Source of the DNA: JAWKWH01 sp040830725
GTDB taxonomy: Bacteria > Pseudomonadota > Alphaproteobacteria > Rhizobiales > Rhizobiaceae
DNA: 64,000 nucleotides
Direction of reading: 5' to 3'
NCBI GenBank assembly: GCA_040830725.1
Contig: JBFOMG010000036.1
Coordinates: 1-64,000, forward strand
The translations under genes were made by a program, and so were the position numbers. Shown in pieces: positions 51,953 through 60,406 of this stretch. Each line of letters begins with the position of its first letter. The first letter of the stretch is position 1. Below the pieces are notes generated by a model. It searched no databases and was not told where the DNA came from. It saw only the letters and a list, made by a program, of their open reading frames with translations.

Positions 51953-53551
51953 CTATCCGCCTCTTACACCGTTTTTGATGAGCAACAGATCTTCGAGGTA
52001 TAGCGCGTCGATGTTCGTCCCCAGAAAACACTTGATTGCATCCTCAGGCGTTTCAACAATAGGCTCTCCCGCGACGTTGTAGCTCGTGTTGAGCAGGACT
52101 GGAACACCGGTACGCTGATGAAATGCATCGATGATGTCGTAGAGATTACCGTTTCTTTCTTTGGTCACAGATTGCACGCGAGCGGTTCCGTCGACATGTG
52201 TGACGGCCGGAATCACAGTTCGCTTGTCCGGCAACACATCCGGGACAAAAAGCATATACGGACTTGGCCGATCTATGGCGAAGAAGTCTTGTGAGTATTC
52301 CTCCTTGACCACAGGAGCAAATGGCCGGAATGGCTCCCGAAATTTCACTCGGGCGTTGAGAGTATCAACATTTCCGGCTTCGAGAGGGCTCATCAAGATA
52401 GAGCGATGACCCAAGGCCCGCGGCCCCATTTCACTGCGCCCCTCGAACCGCGCAACAATTAGGTTGCGGGCCAGCATATCGGTCGCCGCCTGAAGTGCGT
52501 CCTCCTCAACGACTGAGAAGCCGTCGAAAACAGAAATGGCTTCTCTCACTCGATCACGATTGTAGCTTGGTCCCAGATACGGACTGATTTCTGCAACTTC
52601 GCGAGGTTGCCTGCCAAGTATGTGGTATCCGTACAGTGCTGCCCCCAATGGAATGCCGGTATCTGAGGCCGCGGGATTTATATAGACGTCATCGAATATC
52701 CCGGATTTCAGTATCACGTTGTTTGCAACCGAATTAAGCGCAACGCCACCTGACAGACACAGATACTTTTTTCCTGTGACATTTCGGGCATGATTAGCCA
52801 GGTGGAGCATTGCCGCTTCACATTCTTGTTGTACCTCGAATGCGGCGCGCGCCCGATCATCGAAGGAGACGGGCGGCTCAGTTCGTTGTTTCAGCGCATA
52901 AGAACCATCGGTGCAAAAATCTCCATAGTCGGTTTCGATCCCGTTGAACTTGCCTTTGAAATCATAATCCAGCGCTTCCAGGTTTTCGCCGAAAGGGGCG
53001 AGCCCCATGGTTTTGCCTTCTTGCAAATTGCCAAAACCCACGTGCTGGGTCATGGCGGCATACAATAATCCGATGCCGATTTTGTCCGTACCTTCGACAA
53101 ACTCGACCGAATTGCCCGACCCGACAAAAAGCGACTGGGTCTGTTTGTCCGACCCGCGCCCATCGATGATGAGGATAGCTGCATCCTCAAACGGCGAGGT
53201 GTGGAACGCCGCACAAGCATGACACAAATGATGATCGACAATATGGATTCGGGACGGTTCAACCGTCCGCAAATAGTTTTCCGTTGAACAGGGGCGTTTT
53301 GCCTGATCAAGTCGCCAGTCACTGTTGTTTTCAATGTAGTCAAGCACGACTGCATCAAATTGCAAAATGTTGTCGATGCCGACCTCATTCATACAGGCAT
53401 TTGTCGACATGTGCGGAAACGCCCGGCTGTCTTTTACCCTGTCCAAACGTTCTTCAGACAAGAAAGCAATTTGCCTTGAAATGCCCTCCCCGGAAATCGC
53501 GCATGCGCCTGTATTGTGCCAAGGATCCTTGTGAAGGCCCAGTATGTTCAT
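51953..53551 (-). CDS. Carbamoyltransferase, NodU/CmcH family
   Basis: 532 residues. N-terminal Kae1-like domain with the metal-site motif VDHHLCHACAAF (His107, His108, His111), then EGKTMGLAPFGE and LSGGVALNSVANN; C-terminal YrdC-like domain with REPFRPFAPVV and LNTSYN. Uses carbamoyl phosphate and ATP to O-carbamoylate an acceptor. The family includes NodU (Nod factor), CmcH (cephalosporin) and NovN (noviose). Here a deoxysugar hydroxyl is the likely acceptor. Nothing essential appears missing. Confidence 0.88.
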   Translation of the reverse strand: MNILGLHKDPWHNTGACAISGEGISRQIAFLSEERLDRVKDSRAFPHMSTNACMNEVGIDNILQFDAVVLDYIENNSDWRLDQAKRPCSTENYLRTVEPSRIHIVDHHLCHACAAFHTSPFEDAAILIIDGRGSDKQTQSLFVGSGNSVEFVEGTDKIGIGLLYAAMTQHVGFGNLQEGKTMGLAPFGENLEALDYDFKGKFNGIETDYGDFCTDGSYALKQRTEPPVSFDDRARAAFEVQQECEAAMLHLANHARNVTGKKYLCLSGGVALNSVANNVILKSGIFDDVYINPAASDTGIPLGAALYGYHILGRQPREVAEISPYLGPSYNRDRVREAISVFDGFSVVEEDALQAATDMLARNLIVARFEGRSEMGPRALGHRSILMSPLEAGNVDTLNARVKFREPFRPFAPVVKEEYSQDFFAIDRPSPYMLFVPDVLPDKRTVIPAVTHVDGTARVQSVTKERNGNLYDIIDAFHQRTGVPVLLNTSYNVAGEPIVETPEDAIKCFLGTNIDALYLEDLLLIKNGVRGG

Positions 53552-53607
53552 TTGAGTTCCCGAAAGTAGGTTAAGAGCCGCGATTGCAATCTGAAGTGTG
53601 CAAGCGA

Positions 53608-54717
53608 TTAGATGCGATAGGACGTATTACATGCCTTGTTAGTCAGCGTTGGGTAAGCGTCAAGTACGTGTCGCATTTTTGATTCAACCACCTTTGCCGG
53701 TATCTTGCGAACCGTGATCTGCATCAAATCCCGAGTGACCTCGTCCAATCCTTCGTTCGACAGTTTCTCGGCGTGGCTGCTGAACAAATGTGTAAGGTGG
53801 CACCACAAATAAAAAACCCTGTCTTCAAAACTTTCTTTTGGATTTCGAGCAAAGGCCGTATTGAAAATACCAAGAGCGATTGCCGTTTTGTTCAATTGAC
53901 CATCAGCATCCACGATAACATCCAATGCACACTCGATTGCTCTGTATTCGGTTGCGATAGCGTGTTTGTTGGGCTCGATATTTATCTGTTTTTCATGGTG
54001 CCCGGCAGGTGCAACGAGCAAAACATAAGGATCGAACTCCGGTTTCAGAGACTTGCCCTGGAATGCGGAAAAATCGCCGAACTGGGCGATACATTTCAAT
54101 CCCAACTCGGCGAGCAAACTCTCAAGTCGTTCGGGCGACCAGAATGTGACAACCGGTGCGACAAGGTCGTCGGTGGCGCGGTGGCGCGCCAGCGGATGAA
54201 GAGTGTTCTGCCATCCCGGCAATTCATTCAGACCACCCTTTGTCATAGCCCGGCACTTAGACACAATTATCTCGCGCAGACTGCCGCGGTCATACGCATA
54301 AATGAGCAAAGTTCCGTCTTTCCCGCATAGCCAGGATGCGGCTTGATTCAGGAGTTCTTTTGGATCTTTAACGTGGTGTAATATCCCATACAGGAAAACG
54401 ATGTCGCAGGATAAGTTCAGGGGTGCATCATCTGTGTTGCCTGCAAGGACGGTTATATTGGGAATATCGTTTGCTTTGACATAGGTTGAAAAGCGATTCA
54501 CCCCGGACTGAGATGCATCTACCGCGATCACTTTTTTGGCGCCTAAGCGTTGGAATGCAAGAGACCAGTTTCCTCGGCCAAATCCATAGTCCACCACCGT
54601 CTTTCCGGAAACTGCGTCCCCAAACACTTCGCGCAGATACCGAGAACAGTCATCGATCCATTGTTCGTTGATCTGCTCTCCGCCGAACATCGCCTCATGG
54701 TATCGCTGAACACTCAT
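53608..54717 (-). CDS. SAM-dependent methyltransferase with C-terminal helical extension
   Basis: 369 residues. Class I methyltransferase in the first ~230: VVDYGFGRGNWSLAFQ (motif I), VIAVDASQSGVNRF, and IVFLYGILHHVKDPKELL. The C-terminal ~140 residues are helical without a known motif. Six bases after the TylF-like gene. Probably another sugar O- or N-methyltransferase. The base composition here is visibly less GC-rich than in the iol region. Confidence 0.75.
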   Translation of the reverse strand: MSVQRYHEAMFGGEQINEQWIDDCSRYLREVFGDAVSGKTVVDYGFGRGNWSLAFQRLGAKKVIAVDASQSGVNRFSTYVKANDIPNITVLAGNTDDAPLNLSCDIVFLYGILHHVKDPKELLNQAASWLCGKDGTLLIYAYDRGSLREIIVSKCRAMTKGGLNELPGWQNTLHPLARHRATDDLVAPVVTFWSPERLESLLAELGLKCIAQFGDFSAFQGKSLKPEFDPYVLLVAPAGHHEKQINIEPNKHAIATEYRAIECALDVIVDADGQLNKTAIALGIFNTAFARNPKESFEDRVFYLWCHLTHLFSSHAEKLSNEGLDEVTRDLMQITVRKIPAKVVESKMRHVLDAYPTLTNKACNTSYRI

Positions 54718-54723
54718 TGGATG

Positions 54724-55491
54724 TTACATGCCAATCTGGATGTAGCTGATACGGCTCGAAAAGGGGATCCGATTAACGGTTACTTCGCCCGCAACCATCT
54801 CCTGAAGGAACGCAAGGGTTTCACCGGGAAATGCCGGATGGTTCAATTCGTCAAATGCAACGATCGACCCCTTTTGCATGCGCGGCAGGAGCCTTTTCAG
54901 CACATGCGCTGTCGGTTCAAACAGATCGAAGTCCATATAAATCAGGGCTGGCAGAGTGTGAGGGCATCTTTCCAAAAACGGATCCAGAGTCTCCATGATA
55001 TCGCCCGCTACAATTTCCACTTTCGGAATGTGCGGGATAAAGCGATTGGAATTCCAAATGTCGAGCGCCGCTTCCATGCGGTCCAGCGGCTGGCTTTTGA
55101 GACCCCCCACTTTTATCAAATCAGGATTGCCTTTCGTGTCTTCCTCACTCGTTGATGGAAAACCCTCAAAAGTATCAAATGTTACGATCTTGCGTGTGAG
55201 ATTTTGAGGTTCGGATATGGACGAGAAATGACCAAAGGAGAATGTGCCCCCGCCATTGAAAGTGCCAAATTCCAGGATGTCGCCCTGAATCGGCAGTATC
55301 AACTTGAACAGCTCATATCTTGCCAAAAAATCTTCGATCACCTGGCGCGGAACATAAACGGGAAATGAGTACAGTTTGGAAAGCGTATCTGCTTCGTCAG
55401 ATTCGAAAAAATTCACAACTCTCTCAAAGTATTTGAGATTGTCTTCGGTATTTCTGCTTGTTTGCAGGCCGGCTTGTTTAAACTGCGACAT
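54724..55491 (-). CDS. TylF/MycF-type O-methyltransferase
   Basis: 255 residues of the macrocin-O-methyltransferase (TylF) family: LEFGTFNGGGTFSF for SAM binding and the metal-site strand IYMDFDLFEPTAHVLKRLLP with FDELNHPAFPGE. Family members (TylF, MycF, NovP) methylate hydroxyls of deoxysugars using Mg. AAGGA seven bases before ATG 55491, two bases after the PhyH-gene stop. Expected to methylate the product of the deoxysugar cassette. Confidence 0.85.
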   Translation of the reverse strand: MSQFKQAGLQTSRNTEDNLKYFERVVNFFESDEADTLSKLYSFPVYVPRQVIEDFLARYELFKLILPIQGDILEFGTFNGGGTFSFGHFSSISEPQNLTRKIVTFDTFEGFPSTSEEDTKGNPDLIKVGGLKSQPLDRMEAALDIWNSNRFIPHIPKVEIVAGDIMETLDPFLERCPHTLPALIYMDFDLFEPTAHVLKRLLPRMQKGSIVAFDELNHPAFPGETLAFLQEMVAGEVTVNRIPFSSRISYIQIGM

Positions 55492-55493
55492 GG

Positions 55494-56276
55494 TTATTTC
55501 CTTAGCGCCTGCGACAGTTCCGCTTGTCTGAGAATTGTGGTTGTGTCTCCCATCGGGCATCCGTGCTCACGATAAAAAGGCTCCATGGCGTCACTGTGCC
55601 GTACTTGAATTGTCCAGCGGACGCGTGAATGCCGGTGCTCCAGGCTTCGGTGCAATAAGAACTGTGAAAATACCAAGCCGTCGCCGTAGTTCAATTGCGC
55701 TGCCTCCGCGCCGCTAACCGGTTCATCTTTCAAAACGATATCTGATGGAGATACGTGGCTGGTCTTTTCCTCCACCGTATCGTTCGTCGTTGAAAAATCT
55801 GACAATCCAAATTGGTGCGAGCCGGGCACCAGCTCAATCCCACCAAGTTCCTGTGACACATCCTGCAATGGTATCCAATAAGTGACGGAGTTCCTGGAAC
55901 CTAAGAGATAGGTGTAGTCTTGGTGCCAATGGAACTTATTTGGATTATGCCCACCCACATCCATTCGGATGTTGCTGGCGTTCATAACGATGGGCTGCTC
56001 TAGTCCCAGTTGCTTGCTGAAACCACATAGAAGTTCGCTGTTAGCGAGACGGCCAAGCGACGGCAGATAGCGCAGGGAGCGATAGAAATTTGTACGATCG
56101 GTTCCCGGTGGCACATCGAACGATTTCCCACTATCTCCAAACGGAGCTGAAAACCCATAGGAAAGCGCCAGGCTGTCAATATCGTCCTTTATCTGGTCTG
56201 TTTCGGACTTTAATGCATCACAGTCAGTAATGGTGGCGTAGCCCTGCTCTTGAAAAAAATCCGCTGAAAGTTGCAT
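55494..56276 (-). CDS. Phytanoyl-CoA dioxygenase (PhyH) family protein in sugar cassette
   Basis: 260 residues. Fe(II)/2-oxoglutarate oxygenase with HxD at His118-Gln-Asp120 (FHWHQDYTYL), IELVPGSHQFG, and a distal LLHRSLEHRHSRVRW segment providing the second His and the Arg. In a polysaccharide cluster it may hydroxylate a sugar or a lipid tail. Coupled tightly to the TylF-like gene downstream. It follows a truncated aminotransferase gene start, marking a cassette joint. Confidence 0.8.
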   Translation of the reverse strand: MQLSADFFQEQGYATITDCDALKSETDQIKDDIDSLALSYGFSAPFGDSGKSFDVPPGTDRTNFYRSLRYLPSLGRLANSELLCGFSKQLGLEQPIVMNASNIRMDVGGHNPNKFHWHQDYTYLLGSRNSVTYWIPLQDVSQELGGIELVPGSHQFGLSDFSTTNDTVEEKTSHVSPSDIVLKDEPVSGAEAAQLNYGDGLVFSQFLLHRSLEHRHSRVRWTIQVRHSDAMEPFYREHGCPMGDTTTILRQAELSQALRK

Positions 56277-56306
56277 GGAATTCGCTCCAGTTTGGAGATG
56301 TTCTCT

Positions 56307-56462
56307 CTATCGTACCATTCTGGCGCAAACAACCAGCACACGGCCTCGCTGATGACCAACCGGTGAGTACCGACTACCCCAGCCGTTGCGCACCGCATCG
56401 GTGGCGTACTCGACTTCGAGTTCGGTAATTGACGGTTTGGCGTAGTGAATTTTTTGGGTCAC
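56307..56462 (-). pseudogene. Truncated DegT/DnrJ-type aminotransferase gene start
   Basis: A GTG overlapping the C-methyltransferase stop by four bases (GTGA) opens a 51-codon frame starting MTQKIHYAKPSITELEVEYA and continuing TDAVRNGWGSR. This matches the N-terminus of DegT/DnrJ/EryC1-type sugar aminotransferases (usual pattern KPSITELE...NGWG). After residue 31 (about 56370) the similarity ends and the frame stops 20 codons later. About 90 per cent of the gene is missing, so it is a remnant left by replacement of the downstream part of the operon. Confidence 0.6.
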
Positions 56463-57685
56463 CAGACCTTCACCTCCGGTATAGCCCGCACAAACTTCGC
56501 ACCCCAGTCCCGTGCATAGGAAAGCTGGTCCGATATCTCGTCGGCCAGGTTCCAGGGCAGGATCACGATGAATTCGGGCCTGTCCTGTTTCAATCTCGCC
56601 TCTTCGACAATGGGTATGCGGCTGCCGGGCATGAATTTCCCCTGCTTCTCCGGGTTCCGGTCGACAACGAACGAAATCAAATCACCGCGAACACCTGCAT
56701 AGTTGAGAAATGTGTTGCCCTTTGCCGCTGCGCCATAGGCTGCGACCGGCCTTCCCTCGCTGTGCTGGTTGATTAGAAATCGCAGAAAATCATCCTTGGC
56801 TTTCTCTGTCCGTTTTTGAAAGCCCCGGTACCCTTCTACCTGGTCGAGCTTCATTGCCTGTTCTTCGGATTTGAGACTTGCAACGGCACCGGTTTCATCA
56901 TGGCTGCCACTGTCGGCTCGCTGTGCAAATACCCGCAAACTGCCGCCGTGGGTGGCAAGTTTCTCGACATCGAAGACCGCAAGACCGTTGAGCCGAAAGA
57001 TCCGTTCCACAGTTCCCAGCGACAGGTAGGAGAAATGTTCGTGATAGATCGTGTCGAACTGGTTATGCCTGATCAACTCGGCCAGATGGGGAAATTCGAA
57101 CGTCGCCACGCCATCGGATTTTAGAAGCGCGGAAAACCCTGAGACGAAATCGTTTATGTCCGGCACATGGGCCAGCACATTGTTGGCGGCAATCAGATCG
57201 GCTGACCTGCCCTCCGCTGAGAGTCTGTCGCCCAGTGCCCGGCCAAAAAACGCTTCGACAATGTCGATGCCAATGTCGCGTGCTGCCGCTGCGGTGCTGG
57301 CAGTGGGCTCAACCCCATAACAATCGATGCCGCGCGCCTTCACAAATTGCAGAAGGTAACCGTCATTGGCTGCGATCTCGGCTACAACAGAACCAGGTCC
57401 GAGGACGAAACGCTGGACCATGTCACCAACATAGCGTTCTGCGTGATCGAGCCAGCTTTTCGAATAGGAGCTGAAATAGGCATAATTCTCATCGAAAAGC
57501 TGGTCGAAAGCGGCGAAGTCTTCCGTCTGCACCAGAAAACATTTGTCACAGACCATGACGTGCAGCGGATACCAGCGCTCCGGCGCTTTCAGCGCAGCAG
57601 GCGCGAGATAGGCGTTCGACGGTGGTGCACTGCCGAGGTCGGCAAACGTCCTTGTCAACGGTGTCTGGCAGTGTCGGCACTTCAA
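56459..57685 (-). CDS. Sugar C-methyltransferase (NovU/TylC3 type)
   Basis: 408 residues with the three-part structure of C-methyltransferases acting on 4-keto-6-deoxy sugars. N-terminal zinc domain with Cys3, Cys6, Cys46 and Cys49; SAM domain with VVAEIAANDGYLLQF (100-114); active-site YHEHFSY (214-220); C-terminal domain with YGAAAKGNTFLNY. Would place a methyl branch on the CDP-4-keto-6-deoxysugar. Coupled to the epimerase gene by a four-base overlap upstream and to the aminotransferase remnant downstream. Confidence 0.87.
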   Translation of the reverse strand: MKCRHCQTPLTRTFADLGSAPPSNAYLAPAALKAPERWYPLHVMVCDKCFLVQTEDFAAFDQLFDENYAYFSSYSKSWLDHAERYVGDMVQRFVLGPGSVVAEIAANDGYLLQFVKARGIDCYGVEPTASTAAAARDIGIDIVEAFFGRALGDRLSAEGRSADLIAANNVLAHVPDINDFVSGFSALLKSDGVATFEFPHLAELIRHNQFDTIYHEHFSYLSLGTVERIFRLNGLAVFDVEKLATHGGSLRVFAQRADSGSHDETGAVASLKSEEQAMKLDQVEGYRGFQKRTEKAKDDFLRFLINQHSEGRPVAAYGAAAKGNTFLNYAGVRGDLISFVVDRNPEKQGKFMPGSRIPIVEEARLKQDRPEFIVILPWNLADEISDQLSYARDWGAKFVRAIPEVKVW

Positions 57686-58245
57686 AGGCTCAACCCTTTG
57701 AACTTGTCATCGAGTAGTTCGTGGTTCCGGTCACGGTCGGAAAGGTCAGTTACCGGCAGGGGCCAATCAATCGCAAGCCTGGGATCTGCCTGGTTCAGCG
57801 CTCCTTCGCAAGAAGGTTCGTACGCGGCCGAATGCAGGTACAGCAATTCGCAATCGTCTTCCAGCGCCTGAAAACCGTGCGCACAGCCTTCGGGGATCAA
57901 CAGTGCGCGCCTGTTTTCGGGTGACAACACCTCACCGTGCCATTGCAGAAAAGTTGGCGACCCGTCGCGAACGTCCACCGCGACGTCGAACACCGCCCCG
58001 CGAATGCAGGTGACAAGCTTGGTCTCGGCATGCGGCGGACGCTGAAAGTGCATGCCGCGAATAGCGCCGCGGCTGGTGGTCAGCGTGTGATTGATTTGTT
58101 TGATTCCGCCCGCAAATCCAAGTTTGGCCAGCTCGTCTTCAGCATATATACGAACCAGAAACCCCCGCTCATCGGCGATTGGCTTGCGTTCAACAATTGA
58201 CACACCATCGATTGGGGTCGGCGATATATCGAAGCGGCTGCTCAT
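57682..58245 (-). CDS. rfbC: dTDP-4-dehydrorhamnose 3,5-epimerase-like protein (RmlC/NovW type)
   Basis: 187 residues, cupin fold of the RmlC family. Substrate-site motif GAIRGMHFQRPPHAE holds the catalytic His, and IPEGCAHGFQAL and ELLYLHSAAY follow. In this CDP context it probably epimerises C3 and/or C5 of CDP-4-keto-6-deoxyglucose before C-methylation. Five bases after rfbG and overlapping the next gene by four. Confidence 0.82.
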   Translation of the reverse strand: MSSRFDISPTPIDGVSIVERKPIADERGFLVRIYAEDELAKLGFAGGIKQINHTLTTSRGAIRGMHFQRPPHAETKLVTCIRGAVFDVAVDVRDGSPTFLQWHGEVLSPENRRALLIPEGCAHGFQALEDDCELLYLHSAAYEPSCEGALNQADPRLAIDWPLPVTDLSDRDRNHELLDDKFKGLSL

Positions 58246-58250
58246 GATGA

Positions 58251-59291
58251 TTACGAGCCGTACCTGGAAATCTGTTCGCGGCAGACATCACCCATATCGC
58301 CTCTCTCGCGCCAGGCTTTGTGCCAGTCGAGCGTGGCAGCGAGCGCCTGTTCTACCGACCAGACTGGTTTCCAGCCGAGCTTGTCCCTGGCTTTGGTTGA
58401 ATCGAGCCTGAGCAAACTGGCTTCGTGCGGCTGTTTTTCATTCACCAGGTTCACGCTATCGCCCCCCGGCATCAGGTATTCAACGACACGCCGCACGGTC
58501 CAGGCATCACCCTCATCGGGGCCAAAATTCCAGCCGCAGGCAAATTCGGCACCCTGTGAAGTGAGGGCTTCGGCCAGCAGCAGATAGCCTGACAAGGGCT
58601 CCAACACATGCTGCCATGGCCGCACCGCATTGGGTGAGCGGATGGTCAACGGTTCTCCGGCGTCCAGCGCTCGCAGCATATCCGGCAGAAGCCTGTCTTC
58701 CGCCCAGTCACCGCCGCCGATCACGTTGCCGGCGCGCGCGGACGCCAGCAATTTGCCGTCTCCGAAAAACGAACGCTGATAGGCTTGAGTCACCAGTTCG
58801 GCGCAGCCCTTGCTGGAAGAATACGGATCATATCCACCCATGGCGTCGTCTTCGCGAAAAGGATGATCCTGCTCGCGGTTTTCGTAGCATTTGTCGGAAG
58901 TGACATTGACGATCGACCGTACGCTTTCGACACAGCGGGCCGCTTCAAAAATGTTCACCGTGCCCATCACATTGGTCGAATAGGTCTCCACAGGTTCGGC
59001 GTAGGAGCGACGCACCAGCGGCTGCGCGGCCATGTGAAAAACGATTTCCGGTTCCGCCGCCGCCATCGTGGCACCAAGCGTTTCAGCGTCGCGGATATCA
59101 CCGATCGTGTGCGAAGCGAGCACGCCTTCCACATTGGCCACTTCGAACAGCGATGGCTCGGTCGGAGGCTCAAGCGAAATGCCGTGAACCTTCGCTCCCA
59201 GCGCTTCAAGCCAGATCGACAGCCACCCACCCTTGAAACCGGTGTGGCCGGTCAGAAAAACCCGCCGGTCTTTCCAGAAGCCTGAAACCAT
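58251..59291 (-). CDS. rfbG: CDP-glucose 4,6-dehydratase
   Basis: 346-residue extended SDR. GHTGFKGGWLS (NAD motif), VRRSYAEPVETYSTN, TSDKCYENRE and YDPYSSSKGCAE (catalytic Tyr-x3-Lys) are diagnostic for CDP-glucose dehydratases. Makes CDP-4-keto-6-deoxyglucose from CDP-glucose. Its ATG overlaps the rfbF stop (TAATG), showing coupling. Confidence 0.92.
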   Translation of the reverse strand: MVSGFWKDRRVFLTGHTGFKGGWLSIWLEALGAKVHGISLEPPTEPSLFEVANVEGVLASHTIGDIRDAETLGATMAAAEPEIVFHMAAQPLVRRSYAEPVETYSTNVMGTVNIFEAARCVESVRSIVNVTSDKCYENREQDHPFREDDAMGGYDPYSSSKGCAELVTQAYQRSFFGDGKLLASARAGNVIGGGDWAEDRLLPDMLRALDAGEPLTIRSPNAVRPWQHVLEPLSGYLLLAEALTSQGAEFACGWNFGPDEGDAWTVRRVVEYLMPGGDSVNLVNEKQPHEASLLRLDSTKARDKLGWKPVWSVEQALAATLDWHKAWRERGDMGDVCREQISRYGS

Positions 59292-60061
59292 TACCAGATT
59301 TTCCAGGGCGCCTCGCCGCGCTCCCACAATTGTTCCAAATGATTCTTCTCACGCAGCGTGTCCATCGGTTGCCAGAAGCCTGAATGCTTGTAGGCATCAA
59401 GTTGACCCGACGCAGCTAGCGACGATAGCGGTTCGCCTTCCCAGGACGTGTCGTCGCCCTCAATCAGATCGATGCATTTTGGCGAAAGCACGAAGAAGCC
59501 GCCATTGATCCAGGCGCCGTCGCCTTGAGGCTTCTCGGAAAAACCGAGCACCCGGGCATCATCCAAATCGAGCGCGCCATACCGTCCGGGTGGCTGCACG
59601 GCTGTCACGGTCGCCTGTTTTCCATGGGCGCGATGTTGCGCAACCAACGCCGTTATGTCGATATCTGCAACGCCGTCGCCATAAGTGAAGCAGAACGCAT
59701 CTTCGGCCTCGACATAGGATTTCACACGCTTCAGCCGCCCACCTGTCAACGTGTCATCTCCGGTGTCGACAAGGGTCACATTCCAAGGTTCCGCATTGCG
59801 TTTGTGAATCCGCATATCGTTGTTTTTCATGTCGAAAGTCACATCCGACATGTGCAGGAAATAATTGGCGAAATATTCCTTGATCATGTAGCCCTTGTAG
59901 CCACAGCAGACGATGAAGTCGTCAATGCCGTGAGCCGAGTAGATCTTCATGATGTGCCAGAGGATCGGGCGGCCGCCAATCTCGATCATCGGCTTTGGCC
60001 GTGAGACCGTTTCCTCGGAAATGCGGGTTCCAAGGCCGCCCGCCAGGATGACACATTTCAT
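59291..60061 (-). CDS. rfbF: Glucose-1-phosphate cytidylyltransferase
   Basis: 256 residues. Nucleotidyltransferase motif LAGGLGTRISEETVSRPKPM, GYKGYMIKEYFANYF, and GDGVADIDI around the metal site identify RfbF. Forms CDP-glucose from CTP and glucose-1-phosphate, the first committed step of the deoxysugar cassette. First gene of the leftward operon; its upstream gap to 60405 contains gene remnants only. Confidence 0.93.
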   Translation of the reverse strand: MKCVILAGGLGTRISEETVSRPKPMIEIGGRPILWHIMKIYSAHGIDDFIVCCGYKGYMIKEYFANYFLHMSDVTFDMKNNDMRIHKRNAEPWNVTLVDTGDDTLTGGRLKRVKSYVEAEDAFCFTYGDGVADIDITALVAQHRAHGKQATVTAVQPPGRYGALDLDDARVLGFSEKPQGDGAWINGGFFVLSPKCIDLIEGDDTSWEGEPLSSLAASGQLDAYKHSGFWQPMDTLREKNHLEQLWERGEAPWKIW

Positions 60062-60107
60062 TTCAGTTTCTTCCCGAGAACTTCGGATATTACCAGTTTA
60101 TAGATTA

Positions 60108-60235
60108 GTCTCGTAAACCGAAGCTCGCCGGGACTGCAAGCTGCAAATCACGCCCCAAATCGGACGGACTCGACCGGACGTTCGCACTAGTGCGCTCGCC
60201 GGCACATCAATCGGGCAAACTTTTTTTGGCCTGCG
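60108..60235 (+). repeat. Inverted, decayed copy of a methyltransferase gene's promoter and start
   Basis: Read on the plus strand, this stretch matches, without gaps and at roughly 80 per cent identity by eye, the minus-strand sequence from 61079 down to about 60952, i.e. the upstream region and first codons of the methyltransferase gene at 60406-60963. The outer 45 bases (60108-60152 versus 61035-61079) differ at two positions only. The copy has ACG for the ATG at 61023 and a TAG a few codons later, so it is dead. Includes GGACTCGAC and GCACATCAA shared blocks. Confidence 0.7.
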
Positions 60236-60241
60236 AAGCAA

Positions 60242-60406
60242 TTAGAAATACCACTTGGCCGGCTGAGCGAAGCAATCCTTCGCCTCGTTCGCGTGGTAGT
60301 CTGCGCTGTCAATGTCGATTGACACGAAATCTAAATCTACCGGGCAATCGGTGGGATCAAACAGACGATCAGGGAATTCTGTTGGCGTAAAGCCAACAAA
60401 CGTTTT
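60242..60406 (-). pseudogene. Fragment of an FkbM-type methyltransferase gene
   Basis: Translating the minus strand right after the neighbouring methyltransferase stop gives TFVGFTPTEFPDRLFD and then TDCPVDLDFVSIDIDSADYH, which aligns with FVGFTEADSLDTLLE and TDCPEGFDFLSVDIDGNDYH of the intact protein at 61138-62007. About 38 residues are homologous; then the frame diverges and stops. There is no start codon. It is a remnant of a diverged paralogue. Confidence 0.7.

Noticed and set aside
50364..53551. CmcI and CmcH-type genes as a beta-lactam (cephamycin) pathway
   Set aside because: No ACV synthetase, isopenicillin N synthase or expandase is present; both families also act on sugars and the context is nucleotide-sugar metabolism.
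60381..60396. Hairpin GTTGGC-GTAAA-GCCAAC as a terminator after the methyltransferase gene
   Set aside because: No T-tract follows on the minus strand, and the bases belong to the FkbM fragment that aligns with the intact gene.
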